Shown piece after piece: positions 61,601 through 64,000 of a stretch of 64,000 nucleotides of DNA; the stretch's first letter is position 1, and each line of letters starts with the position of its first letter. The notes under the pieces were generated by a model. The model did not search any database. It saw nothing but the letters and a program-made list of their open reading frames with translations, and was not told where the DNA came from. Location: positions 1,612,001 to 1,676,000 of the forward strand of contig JAHLEZ010000002.1 in assembly GCA_020726505.1 (NCBI GenBank), read 5' to 3'. The DNA is from Leptodontidium sp. MPI-SDFR-AT-0119 (Eukaryota > Ascomycota > Leotiomycetes > Helotiales > Leptodontidiaceae). A program made the position numbers and the translations under genes.

Positions 61601-63133
61601 TAGGTAATTGTCCTTCCAAATGTCTCGTCGTTTCTCGGACAATCATTCTCGCCTAACACATAATTTGAAAGAATTAAGCTGACTCTGGGAATTTGTGCTA
61701 GATTGTCAGGAAACTCTGGCCAGGGAATGGAAATTGGCTTCATGAGTGGCACAGCTTTCCACTCGAAGGTGTCCAGAGCGACAAATAAGCAGAATTAAGT
61801 ACTTAGGCTTCTCCGCCCTGTCACCCTCAACATGACCACGACGGGTACTACAAACTCCTTCTCACGTATCGAGTATAAGTCGAGCTACGTCAAGATCCAC
61901 ATATTTTGGTGGGAGAAGGCTGGCTTTGTCTGTCTGACTGAGATGGTATGGAAACACAGAAGCGAGGAGTTTCCCATGGCAGCGTGACGCGCCCTCTTCA
62001 GTCGCATAAATTTGCTTTGAAAGTTCCAATTATATTCATTTTCGGAGTAGCTAACCTAGCAATGTATATAATCTGGTCATATATAAAGACCCCAGCGAAT
62101 TCTCACAGAGGATTCAAACTCATCCCTGCAGCACAGGCAGATGTACGATCCACCTACTGTTCGTGCCTTTCACTCTTATACTTTCACCTTGTTAGACTTC
62201 GGTACGTACTGTCTTCGATTGGCCATCCCAAAGTTGCCAAGGTAGATATTGTTCTCACGCAAACGTCTCAGAGATCGTCATTGGCTAGACAAGGTCCGAC
62301 CACCCCCACAACTTTTGTAGATCAAACTGTCTCGGTTGACCGAAATTTTTGGATATAGCCGTCGTGTCGTCCTGGTCAAGATTCTTCATTCCCCATACCC
62401 ATGCTACCGCTCCTGGGTTTAGATATTTCAGATTGGGGGCCGGGTTTCAGCAGTAGCGGAGGTCTCAGTACATGTGCATATCTCCACACGCTATAGTTAT
62501 AGTAGTAGCTTCTTTTACCTAACACCCCCTCCATATCTGCGCTCTACCTCTAGACTCTCTGGGAAGCTAGACAGAAATCTGAATATATTTCAGAGCCTTT
62601 ACAAGCTTAATCTATCGTGATACTCTATTTTACAGTTGTAAGCGAACTCAAACCAGGGGCTGGGACTCCTTCACATGGCTTCTTCAAGAATCACGCCAAT
62701 GTGCGAGGTCTATTCTCTTGCAAGTTGGGCCTCCCACCTTCTTTTCCTGGTTCGAGAAGTCTCGGATACCCACTATGGGAAGACTACTGGATCTACGTCG
62801 AAGAGACCTACTGGACCTGAACTCTGTCACATTTGGCGAGGCCCTCTCCTTCGTAGCTGGTCGAAAGTGCAGAGAATACCGCGACAGATCCGTCGCAATG
62901 GCTCGTTGGCCATGAGATATGCACGAATTGATGTGGGACCTGGGGTCTCACGTCCACGAAATTCCACGATCACGATGCTGGGCGAAAAGCTCCATTTATC
63001 ATTGGAGTGTGTTGGGACGCCTGGGAGCTTGTTTTTCTCCAAACCGAACTCACCTTGAGAGCTTTTTGAGACGGCATTGACTTTGATTTTGGGCAGCGCA
63101 TCCCTCCGCACAGCTGAACACCTAGTATCTGCA
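61601..63133. other. 1.5 kb region with no supportable gene
   Basis: ORFs at 61948-62358, 62675-63058 and 62827-63186 (minus) overlap or lack features. The frame of 62718-62915 has a charged, protein-like stretch (MGRLLDLRRRDLLDLN) but is followed by several stops, so it may be the remnant of an old gene. Confidence 0.5.
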
Positions 63134-63844
63134 ATGGGTCGTATTTTCGACGTTCCACCAGTAGCTCGCCCTTCGGACCTCCCCATTGAGCTCGACGATT
63201 ATTTCAAACAAGATCCCGACTTCACGACGAGTCTCGATGGCTTGATATATGAATATCTTGTGCCTTACGGAGCAACGAATCCAAAGCCACCGACTGCACC
63301 GGACAAAGATAAACCATTACAGCGAACAAAGTCAGAGTGGAATGTCATATTGGCCTACCCTCCCCTGTCCAGACGTCCAAACGCAGAAGACCAATCTAGC
63401 AGCAACCCGCGTGCCAGAGTAGCAACAAAAATGATGCGACTGCTCAAGCTTAAACAACGTCGAAACGGCGCATACGCTACTTATTCTTGATTCGATTTTG
63501 CCAGTGCCTCAGTAAACGGGTCGACCTCATACCGCGACGTAGTGGCTACGATTCGATGCCCCAACTGCAACAAGGGATATCCGTATCGCTTCTCAATTCT
63601 CAAGGGTGTCGACCAAAATTCATTGGCACTGTTTCGCATTCCGGGACTGGGTTACGCGTCTAGTCTTGTCGACGGTGTTGGGCTTGTTATTTCGGGGGAA
63701 AGGCTTGTTGGGAGATTCATCTATGGCACAAGGGCTTGTGATTGTCGAAATATAGAGACGGTTGTTATTGGACCGGAATCTCTATACCTCCAACCTATCT
63801 TGTTCACGGGATCTAGTCTCACCTCTGCTCCTTACGACTCGTAA
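63134..63844 (+). pseudogene. unrecognised ORF interrupted by one in-frame TGA
   Basis: ATG 63134 opens MGRIFDVPPVARPSDLPIEL and reads 118 codons to TGA at 63488-63490. The same frame then continues 118 codons without another stop to TAA at 63842-63844. The downstream half has RCPNCNKGYPYRF and CDC, possible metal ligands, and a regular beta-like pattern. No GT-AG intron spanning the TGA keeps frame. Either one gene is broken by a CGA- or TGG-to-TGA change, or two chance ORFs share a frame. The family is not recognised, and no upstream exon could be built. Confidence 0.4.
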
Positions 63845-64000
63845 GCTAAATATATTCATTTATATCGGCATGCACAACTAAACAGCCAAAAAGAATTGTC
63901 CACGTGGGTATTTCAATTTAAATCAACGCCCTGAGCGGAACAACAAAACATAACGAAACGCAACATCCAGCGAGCCAAAAACCCAACCAAAAGAATCCAA
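63845..64000. other. window end, no feature seen
   Basis: The last 156 bases are A-rich and contain a CACGTG element near 63901. No gene start or RNA gene is visible. Confidence 0.4.

Noticed and set aside
1..64000. CRISPR arrays, bacterial operons, riboswitches, rRNA genes, complete transposons
   Set aside because: None seen. Direct repeats are short tandem arrays without spacers, and all recognisable genes are eukaryotic with spliceosomal introns.

Overview
This window reads as nuclear DNA of a filamentous ascomycete (Pezizomycotina). Genes are split by short GT-AG introns of about 40 to 140 bases with CTAAC/CTGAC branch-like sites. Families typical of these fungi appear: HET, DUF6590, LaeA-like methyltransferase, LipA/NB-ARC and APH-like kinase. 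A leotiomycete is my best guess, but that is inference. I rebuilt exon structures by hand from reading frame, splice sites and family motifs. Whenever exon sums are given, they were checked to be divisible by three.

Left part (0-24.9 kb): a DUF6590 gene; a P450; a SAM methyltransferase; a two-helix membrane protein divergent from mitochondrial IF-2; a D-2-hydroxyacid dehydrogenase; a tRNA-Lys gene with two intervening sequences; a 4 kb gene-poor stretch; two minus-strand genes of unknown function; and an FHA-domain (SNIP1/Pml1-like) gene.

Middle (24.9-47 kb): a 3.2 kb intergenic stretch rich in short tandem repeats precedes a lipase-like/NB-ARC protein. A caspase-like protein and a dynamin-family (Mx-like) GTPase with an FG-rich, nucleoporin-like tail follow. 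Then come a divergent pair, a DUF7726 protein and a PIF1 helicase with an RNase H1 N-terminal-like domain. The NB-ARC, caspase-like, dynamin and later HET genes are all types linked to fungal self/non-self recognition, regulated cell death or antiviral defence. Their closeness is a hypothesis worth testing, not a demonstrated system.

Right part (47-64 kb): this region looks less stable. A multi-pass membrane gene has two in-frame TAA codons. A HET gene is followed by a 61-base duplicated piece of itself. There are an APH-like kinase, two small hypothetical genes, an intact F-box gene, an F-box gene broken by a 14-base tandem duplication plus a second frameshift, and an unrecognised ORF interrupted by one TGA.

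The most unusual single observation is at 14560-14709. The tRNA-Lys(UUU) gene folds into a near-perfect cloverleaf only after removing a normal-position anticodon-loop intron and a 55-base segment. That segment interrupts the anticodon stem and has the GTATGT...CTGAC...CAG signals of a spliceosomal intron.
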